Program-made: the position numbers and the translations under genes
Part shown: one piece after another, positions 1-10,562 of the stretch
How the letters are laid out: every line of letters begins with the position of its first letter
Position numbering within the stretch: position 1 is the stretch's first letter
The notes under the pieces: generated by a model
Databases searched by the model: none
What the model saw: the letters and a program-made list of their open reading frames with translations, nothing else
Told to the model about the DNA's origin: nothing
Source of the DNA: Hemibagrus wyckioides
Taxonomy: Eukaryota; Chordata; Actinopteri; Siluriformes; Bagridae
Reading direction: 5' to 3'
Length of the DNA: 64,000 nt
Assembly: GCF_019097595.1 (NCBI RefSeq)
Contig: NC_080715.1
Coordinates: 8,769,073 to 8,833,072, forward strand

Positions 1-2360
1 TATAAAGCAAGGAAGTAAACAAAACAACAGTGGCACCAAAACATGTTTTTACTTCATTTCCTTCTTATTTTTTATTTTTTTATTTTATTTTTAATATATA
101 GAAAGTTAGTAAAGATCGAGAACGCCAGATGTTAAAGCACTAAAAAGTTACTGAGCTTTATAATAATGCTCTCAACTGATTCGAAAGACTTACTCTCTTA
201 CGTTTTCCTAAAATATTTTTTTAAAAAGCGATCTATGGATGACACGATACATGAAAGGGTTAATAACACAGTCCTGTGTGTGCATTTGGGAAAAACTGTA
301 ACGAACTGAATATAATATCGCCATCGCTAAGCTTACGCTGATGGCTCTAACATGCAAAAGGTGTCAACAAAGCAAAAATGCGGCGGCAAATCAGAAAACA
401 CGACAGGATCAGGGACGAAACCCAGACGCAGAATTTATATTCGATACAGCAAGCGTTGGTGTCTTGTTACGGAGAACTGAGTGAAAATGCGTGCTTTCGA
501 CGTTTGCGATTAACGTGAAACGTAAACGCTAATATCACTATTAGCCGTTATCACTGTTAGCACTGAACGCTAATAACGTGCCAGCGTTTGTGTGATGGAT
601 TTAGGCTCTTCGTCATATACAACCAACACAAAAACTGCATTAAACTTAGACTGCTGTGACTCTGAGTGATCTGAGCGTCTGAAGCATGGAGCTTTACCAT
701 ATTCTCCTGTTAGCTAGCTGTGCTCTCAGGATCCTCCCAGTCGCTGTGGTACTTCTTTATCCTGGATTGAATCAGAAAGCCTGAATGCTAACAGATTGCG
801 GTGTGTGTGGTCCATGCTTTGAGCTAGTTTGTGGTGTTAGTGCTGAAAAACATCCCAGAAAACCAAAGTGCTTTCTACACCAGAACCTTAAAGATTTAAG
901 GGAATCTTCCCGTTCCTGTCTGCTGCTAAGCGGATCCATGGAAGCTTTTCCCAAGCTAATACGCTAGAAAAACGGCATGCTTAGGAGAATTTTTTTTCCC
1001 CCTCAGCTTCAGATCAAGAGATGTTTAGAAGATGATGTGGGTTTAACTCAACGGGTTTAAGCGTTTAGAACACCTCACGTAATAATTTATGACGAATAAA
1101 CGATATGAAGATACAGTAAAGAGAAATTCTTTCTTTTGAACAACCTGGCGTCCTTTAGGTGAGGACTTAGCATTAGCATTCGCATAATCATCAAGTTGAC
1201 CAAACGTCACATGAATGCCTTTGATTATTATTATCATTAATAATAATAAAGATATTGGTTAACTAATTTAACTGTAACCAGACCCCGCCTCTGTTTCTGT
1301 GTGCTGTAGCCAATCAGCATCGAGCATTAATGGATTAATTAACTTTTGTGTTACGTTTTCAAGGTTGTTGCAGTGTTTTCTGGTTTGCTGTCGGATCTTT
1401 TGGTTTGTTGTTGTGTTTCAAACAGCATCAGGTCGCTCTCTCTCCTCATCCGCCATCTCGGCCCGAGCCTTAAATCTGTCCTGTTACCTGTAGACACATT
1501 TCATCCCCATGCTCTTTCTTCAGTCATTCCTATCAAGGGTGCCGTGTGAATCATATTAAAGATATTATTGACATGATCCCCATCTAAATCTATACGTCAT
1601 CGTGTCAGGCATTTAGTTTGTGTTTATTTGGCGAGTTTTTTGTATCGAAACAGCAGATTTATCCATGTCTTAAGTTTTCGGCTTGAGCTTCATGACCACT
1701 CGCATGCATCACACTTGAAAATGAATGTATTGGGGTGACATTTTCCAAAGTGACTTACGTACTGTGCTTTACTGATACAGAAGCTAATTATCAATCCACA
1801 CCCACCTTTTCCCAGGACATCAGATCGAACGAGCAGAAACAGCGGAGTAACTTCAGGAAAAATCGCAGGTGTAAAGGGCTTCGTTTCAGTGCTTGTTTCT
1901 GAGTGGAAGAATAGTCGCTTGTATTTTTCAGATCCATTATACGCTGTATATTGAAAAGGCCAGCATTGTAAAGAGGACGCTTATTTCCATGGCTGCATTC
2001 TGTAATTTTTTTCCCGTTTTCTTTTCTTTTGTGAGCTGTGTCAGGCATTAAGCCTGCTGTAATTATGTACAGAATTTGTGTAAGTTATTACTGAGATCCT
2101 AGAACATGGTAGGAACAGAAGAAGCCTCAGAGCTAACCAAAAGTTCATCGTTTCTTCACCAAACATCAGCAATCTATATGTATGCTGTTTGTTTTTGTTT
2201 TCTTTCTGTTACAACACACTGGGAGGACGCAGGGACTGGTTTTTGCAGTTTTCCAGGATTACAAAGCACATGTGGTTTCCCTCAGTGTCGAACCTGTTAA
2301 TGAATGTTCCGAGCAATCAGCTGACATGGCTTTTTGTCCTATGTTAACATGATTTTTCTT
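1..2360. other. No recognised gene
   Basis: I see no conserved coding sequence, and the short frames lack recognisable domains. One small frame at 686-784 (plus) encodes 32 residues with a hydrophobic, signal-peptide-like profile. It has no clear splice donor or partner, so I do not call it a gene. A stretch near 1230-1255 is ATT/AAT-rich. Confidence 0.5.
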
Positions 2361-2561
2361 AATAAACGACTTGCTTTTAATGGACTCGGATTAATCTGAC
2401 TTTGTTGCAAAGCGTTCACAAAGGGAATTTAAGACACATCGAAGCCTATCCTTGAGGATTTCCATTCGTCAGGATTGTATCATATAAACAACTTGCTTTT
2501 AATAGATTTAGATAAATCTGTCTTATTCAGTGAGTGTTCACAAAGGGAATTTACGACAGAT
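2361..2561 (+). repeat. Direct duplication of ~80 bp
   Basis: Two diverged copies (about 2361-2441 and 2483-2561) share the blocks acttgcttttaat and gttcacaaagggaattta, spaced about 122 bp apart. The Tc1-derived element that follows begins at the end of the second copy. Confidence 0.6.
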
Positions 2562-3042
2562 ACACCGATCTGGAATAACATTATGACTACTGACAGGTGA
2601 AGTGAATAAGACTGATGATGATCTCCTCATCATGGCACCTGTTAGTGGGTGGGATATATTAGGCAGCAAGTGAACATTTTGTCCTCAAAGTTGATGTGTT
2701 AGAAGCAGGAAAAATGGACAAGCGTAAGGATTTGGGGCCAAATTGTGGTGGCTAGACCACTGGATCAGAGCATCTCCAAAACTGCAGCTCTTGTGGGGTG
2801 TTCCCGGTCTGCTGTGGTCAGTATCTATCAAAAGTATCCATTAAGTCCTGTGATTTGTGTGGTGGAGGCCACACCTCACATCTTAGAGGACTTAAAGGAT
2901 CTGCTGCTAACATCTTGGTGCCAGCACACTTTCAGGGATCTAGTGGAGTCCATGCCTCGACGGGTCAGGGCTGTTTTGGCAGCAAAAGGGGGACCAACAA
3001 AATATAAGGCAGGTGGTCATAATGTTATGCCTGATCGATGTA
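2561..3042 (+). mobile_element. Tc1-like element, internally deleted
   Basis: Imperfect terminal inverted repeats begin tacaccgatctggaataac on the left and end ttatgcctgatcgatgta on the right, both followed inward by the cataatgttatgac-type block, with TA at the outer ends. About 480 bp remain, against roughly 1.2-1.6 kb for a full Tc1 element. Fragments of the transposase survive. Near 2747-2830 is a helix-turn-helix-like piece ([17 protein letters not shown]). Near 2930-3000 is the C-terminal end ([17 protein letters not shown]). The DDE core is gone, so the copy could move only if a relative supplied transposase. Confidence 0.8.
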
Positions 3043-4926
3043 TGAGTTAACTTTTAAATGCAAGATAGAAAATATGTTTCCCTCATTTCTCAGTTTGTTG
3101 TATGCAAATATTTATATACAAACTAAGACCGGTTGCTTTTGTAGACATCAGGTGACCTAGTAGTCTTACATTCCATGTTTTTCTTATTAAAATCAATCTA
3201 ATATCTTTTTGTCGACGGAAGTCTTTTTCATATCCACTAGAACACTAAACACTGTTGGCGCATGTCACTCTCTCTGGAAGCTTTTGTCACCCTACACAGT
3301 AACCCCAGCAGTCGTTGGGTTTAAAAGGTAAGAAATATCTTTAAATATCTTTCTTTCTTTCTTTTTTGAACTTTGAATACATTTGGTACATATAGAATAT
3401 TTATTTTTTAATTTTTCATTTATATCTTATATTTAATTTCTATTTTCGAATACATTTTGTACTTCTCAATACCTTTGTATATATAGATTATTTCATTTAT
3501 ATTTATAATAAAATATATCGAATGTATAATTTGCATAATGCTAATGTGCAGCTAGTAAGGAAAGTAAAAGGAAAGGAAATATGTGGTTTTACTTCCTGTT
3601 TTAGCATGCACCGTTGATCAGCCAGCTGTCTCTGATGTCTCAGAATGATACCCGGAAACCTTCATTAAAATAATTTGTTTTTGCATGAATTTGGTTGGTT
3701 GCTATTTCCCTTTAAAGATGGAAAAAGGATGACAGAATCAAAGTATAAACTTTGTATCCACCCTATGCTATCTGTGAAAAACGATCATAAACATAGAAGT
3801 AGCTTACAGTCCTGTGTATTTCATCGAAACCATGTCTACTAAGAGCACCAGCAGCTAGAAGTCAGACATGTTCAACAGTGAAAGCCTTGTTGTGTCTATT
3901 CATCACAGTGTCTCATTCGAAGCTGATGTAGAAAATATTAATAGTTACACTAGTCAACCCTGATCAGGAAGCAGCTGAAGTATGACAACAAGCTAATCTG
4001 CAATGACTGCTTTAATGAAACGGTGCTGGATCTTTATTAGTTCAATTTTGTTTATATAGCTATACCTTTTGGGATATACATTTGAAATCTATTCCATACA
4101 CTCAAGCATCTGAACAGCGATTGGTCTCAATTTTTATACAAGTCAGGCATTTTTGGGAAATAGGTTTTAAGTACCGTTGTAGATGCTCCCTGATCAGTCT
4201 GATTTGTTGACTGGTGAAAGTGCTGACATCCCAGTGTGTGTCCTCATACCTGTATTATATTCTGATTCTTTCTTCTAGTGCGGTCATTGCGGTCATGGCT
4301 AAGCCTGCAGGAGATCCCACATGTTCACAAGTTACAGGCTTTTAGAACAACCACAGGATGAGAGCATAATTAATCTATCGCTACTGAGAGTTACATGCTG
4401 ATTGAAGTCATCCTGGTGGCTGATCCTGAAAACTCTTGGCTCCTAAATCACCCTCCACATGGATGTCCTGAAGGGCTTTTCTTAACCTGCGTATTTTCCA
4501 AGCCTCACTCATGCTGCTGTAAAAAATAATGTCTGCCAAGTCTTGCTTTTTTGAGTTTTTAATTTATTTATTTATTAAAATCAATTTCCTTTTTAAAGAA
4601 CTAAGCTTTACCCTGTGGTATTTAAGAAACATCTGCTGACTCTACAGTCTGAAAACTTTCTTAGTTCTCACACCAAGTAACTGCTTGTTACCACAAATAC
4701 AGAGTTGTACAAGAGCCTGAGAGCCTGCAAGTGATGGGAACAAATGATTAAAATTACTACAAGCACAGTTCATTGCTTACAAAGCATAGAAAAACATTTC
4801 CTGGGTTCGCAGAGCTTGCAGAGGCTTGTGGTTGTGGCAGAGACGCACCATACCAACTAGCACAATGTTATAGTAGTTAATGTGATAGTAGTATGTTTAA
4901 GGGGGAAAAAATGATATAAAGCAGTG
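3043..4926. other. AT-rich intergenic DNA, no gene seen
   Basis: No domain-bearing frame was found. The region is AT-rich, with T- and TA-rich runs at 3330-3540 and an attt repeat near 4558-4578. Confidence 0.5.
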
Positions 4927-5100
4927 CTGTCCAATCTTATCCAGAAAGGATCAGTGTGGGTGCAGGTTTTCATTCCAACCAAGCAGAAGCCACACGTGAG
5001 CCTAACGAAAGCCCAGACCGTGTGGAATCAGATGTGGATCCTGCTTGACTGGAATGAACACCTGGACCCACACTGGCTCTTTGCAGATAAGGTTGAACAG
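4927..5100. mobile_element. Short palindromic MITE
   Basis: The left arm (ctgtccaatcttatccag...) and the reverse complement of the right arm (ctgttcaaccttatctgc...) match over about 50 bp, including agtgtgggtgcaggt / agtgtgggtccaggt. The interior carries only a small spacer. It is a non-autonomous, foldback-like element of a type widespread in fish. Confidence 0.7.
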
Positions 5101-5116
5101 TCTTAACATAAAGTGT

Positions 5117-5720
5117 CTTAGGTTACATCTACACTAATCTGGATAAATCTGAAAACACCGTTTTCGGCTAAAAACACTGTTATCGTTTTCGAATCATTTC
5201 CCCAAAAGTTGGTCATCCACACTGAAACGTCTGAAAACGTTTACGTCCCTGTACTGCGCGTGAGCAAAATGTGAGACGCTTCAACCTGCGTCGTATCCGC
5301 CTGGCGTTTATTTACTTTCCGGCTCTCTGAAACTCCACGGCGATATGTCGAGGAAAAGCACTGAGTTTTTTAAATGGACCGACGGTGAAGTGAGGTGAGG
5401 TGAGGTGGAGTGAGGTGGAGTGGAGTTGTTGCTGCGAGGAACACAGGAGTATAGAGTTGCAGGAGCGAGTGAGAATGTATTCTGAATGTATGCTAAATTG
5501 GTCACATGACTAAAAATGCGTCATCGTTCTTTCGACAGCCTCCGTTTTCACAGTCCACACTGCGACGCGAAAACTGCATTTTCGCATTTATCCACTTCGG
5601 AGAGCGTTTACAAAAAGATACGTTTTCGTCGACGCCATCCGAGTGTGGACTCAAGGCCAAAACGGATAGGAAAATATGCGTTTTTAAATGAAAAACATAT
5701 TAGTGTGGACATGGCCTTAG
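5117..5720. mobile_element. Non-autonomous DNA transposon
   Basis: Imperfect terminal inverted repeats: cttaggttacatctacacta on the left, and the reverse complement of tagtgtggacatggccttag on the right. The subterminal regions are rich in gttttcg/cgttttc words (near 5155-5245 and 5525-5690), a pattern I associate with hAT-like MITEs of fish. There is no transposase. A small G-rich minisatellite (gaggtgaggtgag...) lies at about 5385-5425 inside it. Confidence 0.7.
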
Positions 5721-6244
5721 TATGGTGTTAGGGTCTACTACGAGCTACCAGAAACAGCTTCAGTGACGTTTCAGTGCATCAATTTCAGTGCAAGTCTCTG
5801 GAACTGCATTTGAGTTCAGTGAACAAAGTTCCTCCAAATGATATTCCATCAGTTGGTATCTTGATGATGGTGGTGGAGGATGGTGGTCTAACACATCCAT
5901 CCAAAACCTCTCCTAAGTGTTCGACTGGCCTGGGATCTGGCCATAGCATACAGTATGAGTTACATCATTTACATCTTCAATGTACAGTTCACCGAGTCAT
6001 TTGAATGACTGAGGGAGGGGGCGGAGTCAGCTTTGAAGAGACCACGCCGATCAGGAAAGTAAGGTTTCATCGATGGATGATCAGAAGGTGATCAGTTAGG
6101 AGAATTTTATATGCATTTGCAGTGTTTTTCCCTCTTAGGGGACCCATTCTAGCAACGTAAATAAATACCACCTAAACCATAACGGAGGCATCTTTAACAT
6201 CAGGTGTTAAAATATGAAGAAGGTTGACTCATCATCAGACTAGA

Positions 6245-6667
6245 TCACTTTTTTTCCGTGTCACTGTAGACCTCTGTTTGTTTTGTGTTCGTTATCAGGG
6301 GTTTATACACCGGAACCCTGCTGTATCCCTCTCGTTGAAGCTGTCGACGGACCGTTCTTGTGGACACGGTCTGATCGCGCTTAGCGTTAATATTCTCCGT
6401 CACCTGAATAACCGTCGCCGTTTTGTTTTTCTCGACGTAGCGCACTAGCGCGCGAGCGTCACACTCACTGAACCTGCGTTTTCGCCCACAATTTCCAGCT
6501 CTGTTTACTGACGTCTTTCCCATAGACCTGAACGCAGAGGTCACTTTAGTCACCGTTCCTATGGCAACGCAAGCCAGCTGAGCGATCTTTGTGACTGAAG
6601 CTCCTGCCATCCGTGCCCCAATGATGAACCCTCTTTCGAAGTCACTCAGATCTTTTCCTCTTACCAT
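6245..6667 (-). pseudogene. Tc1-like transposase, N-terminal fragment
   Basis: This 140-residue open frame starts with MVRGKDLSDFERGFIIGAR and has the bipartite paired-like DNA-binding region of Tc1 transposases. The first helix-turn-helix is at about residues 10-50 (GASVTKIAQLACVAIGTVTK) and the second at about 75-125 (VSTRTVRRQLQREGYS). The frame then ends at a stop with no DDE catalytic domain, where the family normally has about 340 residues. It is unlikely to cut DNA; at most it could bind transposon ends. I found no clear terminal repeats around it. It belongs to a different subfamily from the intact copy at 53038-54069. Confidence 0.75.
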
Positions 6668-7158
6668 TTTGATCCGAAACTGAGGTCATGTGCGTCTGCT
6701 CAGCATTTTTATACATGACGGTAGGATGAGGAATTTACACTGCGCTGGAATCATCTGCATTTGGCTTCTCCGTTCATTAGCTCAGGTTTGTCCTTCAAAT
6801 GTTCCCCTATTTTAACAGACACCCAAATATTACAGAATCTTAAAAAGCAACTAATAAAAGTCTACGACGTCACGCAGTTTCTGATTAACATCCTGTAAAG
6901 AATTCTCCTGAAAGAGAATCAGTTCCCATCACCATATGAAGGTCTACTGCTGATAGAGACGGTTAAATCATCCACACCATCATCCTGAGGAAAAGAAAGG
7001 ACAAAGATTCAACCCAAGTCTATATAACAGAGAAACAACAACAGAGATTTCAGTGAAAGACATGATCGCATCTAGAGCACTGAATTAACCCAAATTATTA
7101 GCATTTTAAAAGAATTGTTAAGAGAATATGCTTTAAGACAATTTATATTAACAGCCAT
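6668..7158. other. No gene seen
   Basis: I recognise nothing here beyond the leader side of the truncated Tc1 copy on the minus strand. Confidence 0.4.
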
Positions 7159-7159
7159 C

Positions 7160-7638
7160 TACTTTTGGTGATATATCTATATATAGTTTGGGGATGACCC
7201 CTTCCTGTTCCAACATGACTGCACACCAGTGCACAAAGCAAGGTCCATGAAGACATGGATTAGGGAGTTTGGTGTGGAGGAACTTGACCGGCCTGCACAG
7301 AGTCCTGACCTCAACCTGATGGAACACCTTTGTGATGAATTAGAGCAGAGACTGTGAGCCAGACCTTCTCGTCCAACATCAGTGCCTGACCTCACAAATG
7401 CGCTTCTAGTGGAATGGTCAAAAATTCCCATAAACCCATAAAATCCCATAAACCTTGTGGAAAGCCTTCCCAGGAGAGTTGATGTTGTTATAGTTAGGAA
7501 ATTGTCAGGAAATAGCCAGGAAATTGTCCAAAATGTCTTGTTATGCGGAAGCATTAAGAGTTCCTTTCACTGGCACTAAGGGGACAAGCCTAACCCCTGA
7601 ACAACAACACAATGACTTTTGGCAATATAGTGTATGTG
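7160..7638 (+). mobile_element. Scrambled Tc1 copy (pseudogene)
   Basis: The segment at 7187-7500 is the C-terminal half of the same transposase as the intact 53038-54069 gene, with HDCTPVHKARS-like, SPDLNLMEHL and [11 protein letters not shown] words. It carries a premature stop (tga after agactg, near 7355). The following 7528-7600 part is the reverse complement of an upstream coding segment of the same gene. TIR-like ends occur on both sides (about 7160-7183 and 7613-7638, cttttggcaatatagtgta). It is non-functional. Confidence 0.8.
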
Positions 7639-7658
7639 TACACTAAGAATACTGCATA

Positions 7659-7660
<2 letters not shown>

Positions 7661-7689
<29 letters not shown>
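7661..7689. repeat. (TG)n microsatellite
   Basis: Pure TG dinucleotide run directly beside the scrambled Tc1 end. Confidence 0.95.
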
Positions 7690-7861
7690 CTAGACTAGAC
7701 TATATGTCTGGTTGGCTAGATAGCTCAGATTGATTTGTACCCTTCATGTAAATGTGCCTCTGATAAAATCTGCTTTCCTTCTTCATCATCTTCATTTTCA
7801 TCTGACAAGCTTAAAGATTTTAACTCATATTCTTGGAAAACATTTTAATTGTCATGTCTGC

Positions 7862-7868
7862 TTCTGCT

Positions 7869-7899
<31 letters not shown>

Positions 7900-7902
7900 A
7901 TG
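7862..7902. repeat. (CTG)n(GAT)n trinucleotide repeat
   Basis: A compound run of about six ctg units followed by gat/atg units. Confidence 0.9.
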
Positions 7903-8289
7903 AAGCCACTAACAACTTTGAACTATCACTAGGAAGTGGAGTGTTAAGTGGTGAACACAGACGAGTGGAGTCATACACACAGTGGAATGTCTCAGTGTGG
8001 TCATAGGAAACTCCCATCAGCATTCCTGGAAGGCTGTTTGACCAGTCAGATTAGTTGACCGGTCTGATCTAACTGTTGAATTATACTGTATATAACGCCT
8101 GCTTGCATGAACTTTTCTCTAAAGATTCTGCATTAAAGATATTTAATTTGATCCAATATCATTTTGCACTTTATTTAGTTTTAGGATCAAGCTGAAGATC
8201 TGATTACATTTCTGGTCAAATACAGTCAAGGGTTCATAAACTTTCCAGCGGCACTGTGCCCAAAAGAAACAAAGTTAATTTCATTTGTT

Positions 8290-8293
<4 letters not shown>

Positions 8294-8324
<31 letters not shown>
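8294..8324. repeat. (TG)n microsatellite
   Basis: Uninterrupted TG run. Confidence 0.95.
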
Positions 8325-8325
<1 letters not shown>

Positions 8326-8620
8326 TAGATGTGTAATACTGTCATTAAAAAAAATTATACTACAGTATTGTTGCATATTTAATTATTCAAGGCCTAATAT
8401 GCATATATAAACAAATGCATAATAAATGCATTCTAATACTTAATTAATTAATTGATTAATTGATTGATTGATGTTCCAATACAAAAAAAAGGTAATATGT
8501 GTATTTATTTTTTCTATAAAACCTCATGCAATATTTATGCATCCTTGTGGTGTCTGGTTGCTAGGTAACTTGTACCATAGGAATTCCACGTCACAGTGGA
8601 AGTGTTTCCGGTGTCCCTTC

Positions 8621-8622
<2 letters not shown>

Positions 8623-8655
<33 letters not shown>
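8623..8655. repeat. (TA)n microsatellite
   Basis: TA run flanked by cttccc-c and aaacactcc. The flank 8660-8750 resembles a small MITE end, but I could not define its borders. Confidence 0.9.
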
Positions 8656-8660
<5 letters not shown>

Positions 8661-8786
8661 CTCCATAAAGCCTACATAGTGAATAGTGCACGAGTGATCG
8701 AGGAGTGATTTGAGACACAGCATCTGTCTCTGTTTCATACACAGCCTGCTGTAAGACCGCCATATTACACCAGCTAGCGCTAATCT

Positions 8787-8788
8787 AT

Positions 8789-8819
<31 letters not shown>

Positions 8820-8834
8820 TTATTATTATTATTA
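8787..8834. repeat. (TTA)n microsatellite
   Basis: TTA run with one interruption. Confidence 0.95.
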
Positions 8835-9387
8835 AATAAAATAATGCTCATAATAAAAAACTAATTCATACCCTCAGTGCAAAGTACTAACACATATATA
8901 CCATCCGACGCCTATTACACAGTGTCCATCTACAACAAGTGTTTTAAATAACATCAAAAACACCATTTTTAATAAAGACCATATAATATACCCACCTATC
9001 AGCAGAATTTCCCGCGAGCTGAACAGTCAACGCTGTTCACCGTTGACATCATCAAAGCGCGCCCAGGCGTTTCAAAATAAAAGTATCCAGAATACGTCTA
9101 TGCAAAAGGCTTATACAGCATAACATGAAACTTTATCACTCAACTAATATCTTAAAATACGGTTGTATATGAAATCTAATAATTTCACACACGCGACATG
9201 TTGTATTGTATAATAATAAGCTTATATGCTTGCTTGGTAAAAAATCATTTCAGTGGATTCTAATTATTTTTTATTTGCATAGCTCTTTTGACAAGAGGCA
9301 ATGTCACAACACTGCTCAGACAAAAAAAAAAATCAAAGGAACAATTTTTAATCAGAGTATAGCATCTTCTTCTTCTTCTTCTTCTTC

Positions 9388-9845
9388 TTTTGGCTTTTCC
9401 CTTCAGGGGTCCCCACAGCGAATCATCTCTCTCCACCTATCCCTATCTTCTGCATCCTCAACACTAGCTTCATATCTTCATTTATTCCATCCATATACCT
9501 CCTCTTTGGCCTTCCTCTTTGCCTCCTTCCTGGCAGCTCCATGTCCAACATTCTCCTACCAATATACTCACTCTCCCTCCTCTGAACATGTCCAAACCAT
9601 CTTAATCTGGCCTCCCTGACTTTGTCCCCCAAACATCCAACATGAGCCGTCCCTCTGATGTACTCGTTTCTAATCTAATCTTGTCCAACCTTGTCACTCC
9701 CAAAGAGAACCTCAACATCTTCAGCTCTGCTACCTCCAGCTCTGACTCCTGTCTCTTCCTCAGTGACTCTGTCTCTAAACCATACAGCATGGCCGGTCTC
9801 ACCACTGTCTTGTACACCTTCCCCTTGATTCTCGCTGATATTTTT
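9388..9845 (-). pseudogene. LINE reverse-transcriptase C-terminal remnant
   Basis: Read on the minus strand, this encodes the segment after the RT catalytic core of a non-LTR retrotransposon: YGLETESLRKRQ near 9780, then LRWFGHVQRRES and GRRQRGRPKRRYMDG near 9470-9570. These words are typical of RTE-like and related LINE proteins. The two halves lie in different frames, joined near 9605-9635, so a frameshift has broken the gene. The copy is 5'-truncated, as LINE insertions usually are. A (TTC)n run at 9366-9387 sits at its 3' end. A shorter relative lies at 31543-31778. Confidence 0.75.
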
Positions 9846-9899
9846 TCATCAAGTCAATTAAACTCCTGGGATATTGATCTGGTCAGTTAAGTAGCAGAT

Positions 9900-10301
9900 G
9901 GGATTGTTAATCAGTTTCAGCTGCTTTGGTGTTAATAAAATTAACACAGGTGCACTAGATGGGCAACAATGAGACGACCCCCAAAACAGGAATGGTTTTA
10001 CAGGTGGAGGCCACTGACATTTTTTCCCTACTCATCTTTTCTATTATCTTTTCACTAGTTTTGCATTTGGCTAGGGTCAGTGTCACTACTGGTAGCATGA
10101 GGTGATACCTGGACCCTACAGAGGTTGCACAGGCAGTCCAACTCCTCCAGGATGGCACATCAATACGTGCCATTGCCAAAAGGTTGGCTGTGTCTCCCAG
10201 CACAGTCTCAAGAGCATGGAGGAGATTCCAGGAGGCAGGCAGTTACTCTAGGAGAGCTGGACAGGGCCATAGAAGGTCCTTAACCCATCAGCAAGACCGG
10301 T
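9900..10301 (+). pseudogene. DNA-transposon remnant with HTH domain
   Basis: The frame at 10109-10301 reads as a helix-turn-helix transposase N-terminus, with VAQAVQLLQDGTSIRAIAK and LAVSPSTVSRAWRRFQEAG. This is the IS630/Tc1-mariner style of DNA-binding domain. It is cut off abruptly where pentanucleotide repeats begin at 10302. The bases from about 9960 belong to the untranslated 5' part of the same repeat. The DDE domain is absent. Confidence 0.6.
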
Positions 10302-10329
10302 TACTACTCTACTCTACTCTACTATACTC
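10302..10329 (+). repeat. Short (CTCTA)n pentamer tract
   Basis: About five pentamers (tactactctactctactctac...) replace the rest of the transposase gene. It precedes the giant pentamer array by about 235 bp. Confidence 0.8.
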
Positions 10330-10562
10330 CCCAAGCACTTTATGAACACTTGTTTGCACAACTTTAGAAAAACCTGTACACATACAATTATCTAATCAAC
10401 CGTGGGATGTGTTTGAACTGAAGGCTCATAGCATAAAAGTGGACCTGGCAAATCTACAGGAATTTTGTGATGCATTCATATTAACATGGGCCAGAATCTC
10501 AAATGAAGGTTACTTATATCTTGGTAGATCCATGCCACAAAGAATTGAGGCTGTTTTTAGAG
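10330..10562 (+). mobile_element. Tc1-mariner-type 3' end remnant
   Basis: The bases ending in LGRSMPQRIEAVFRA (about 10520-10562) resemble a Tc1-type transposase C-terminus, which commonly ends around a PRR-x-AV motif. Upstream, 10330-10395 (gaacacttgtttgcac...) looks like repeat DNA of the same class. The giant array follows without a gap. Confidence 0.45.
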
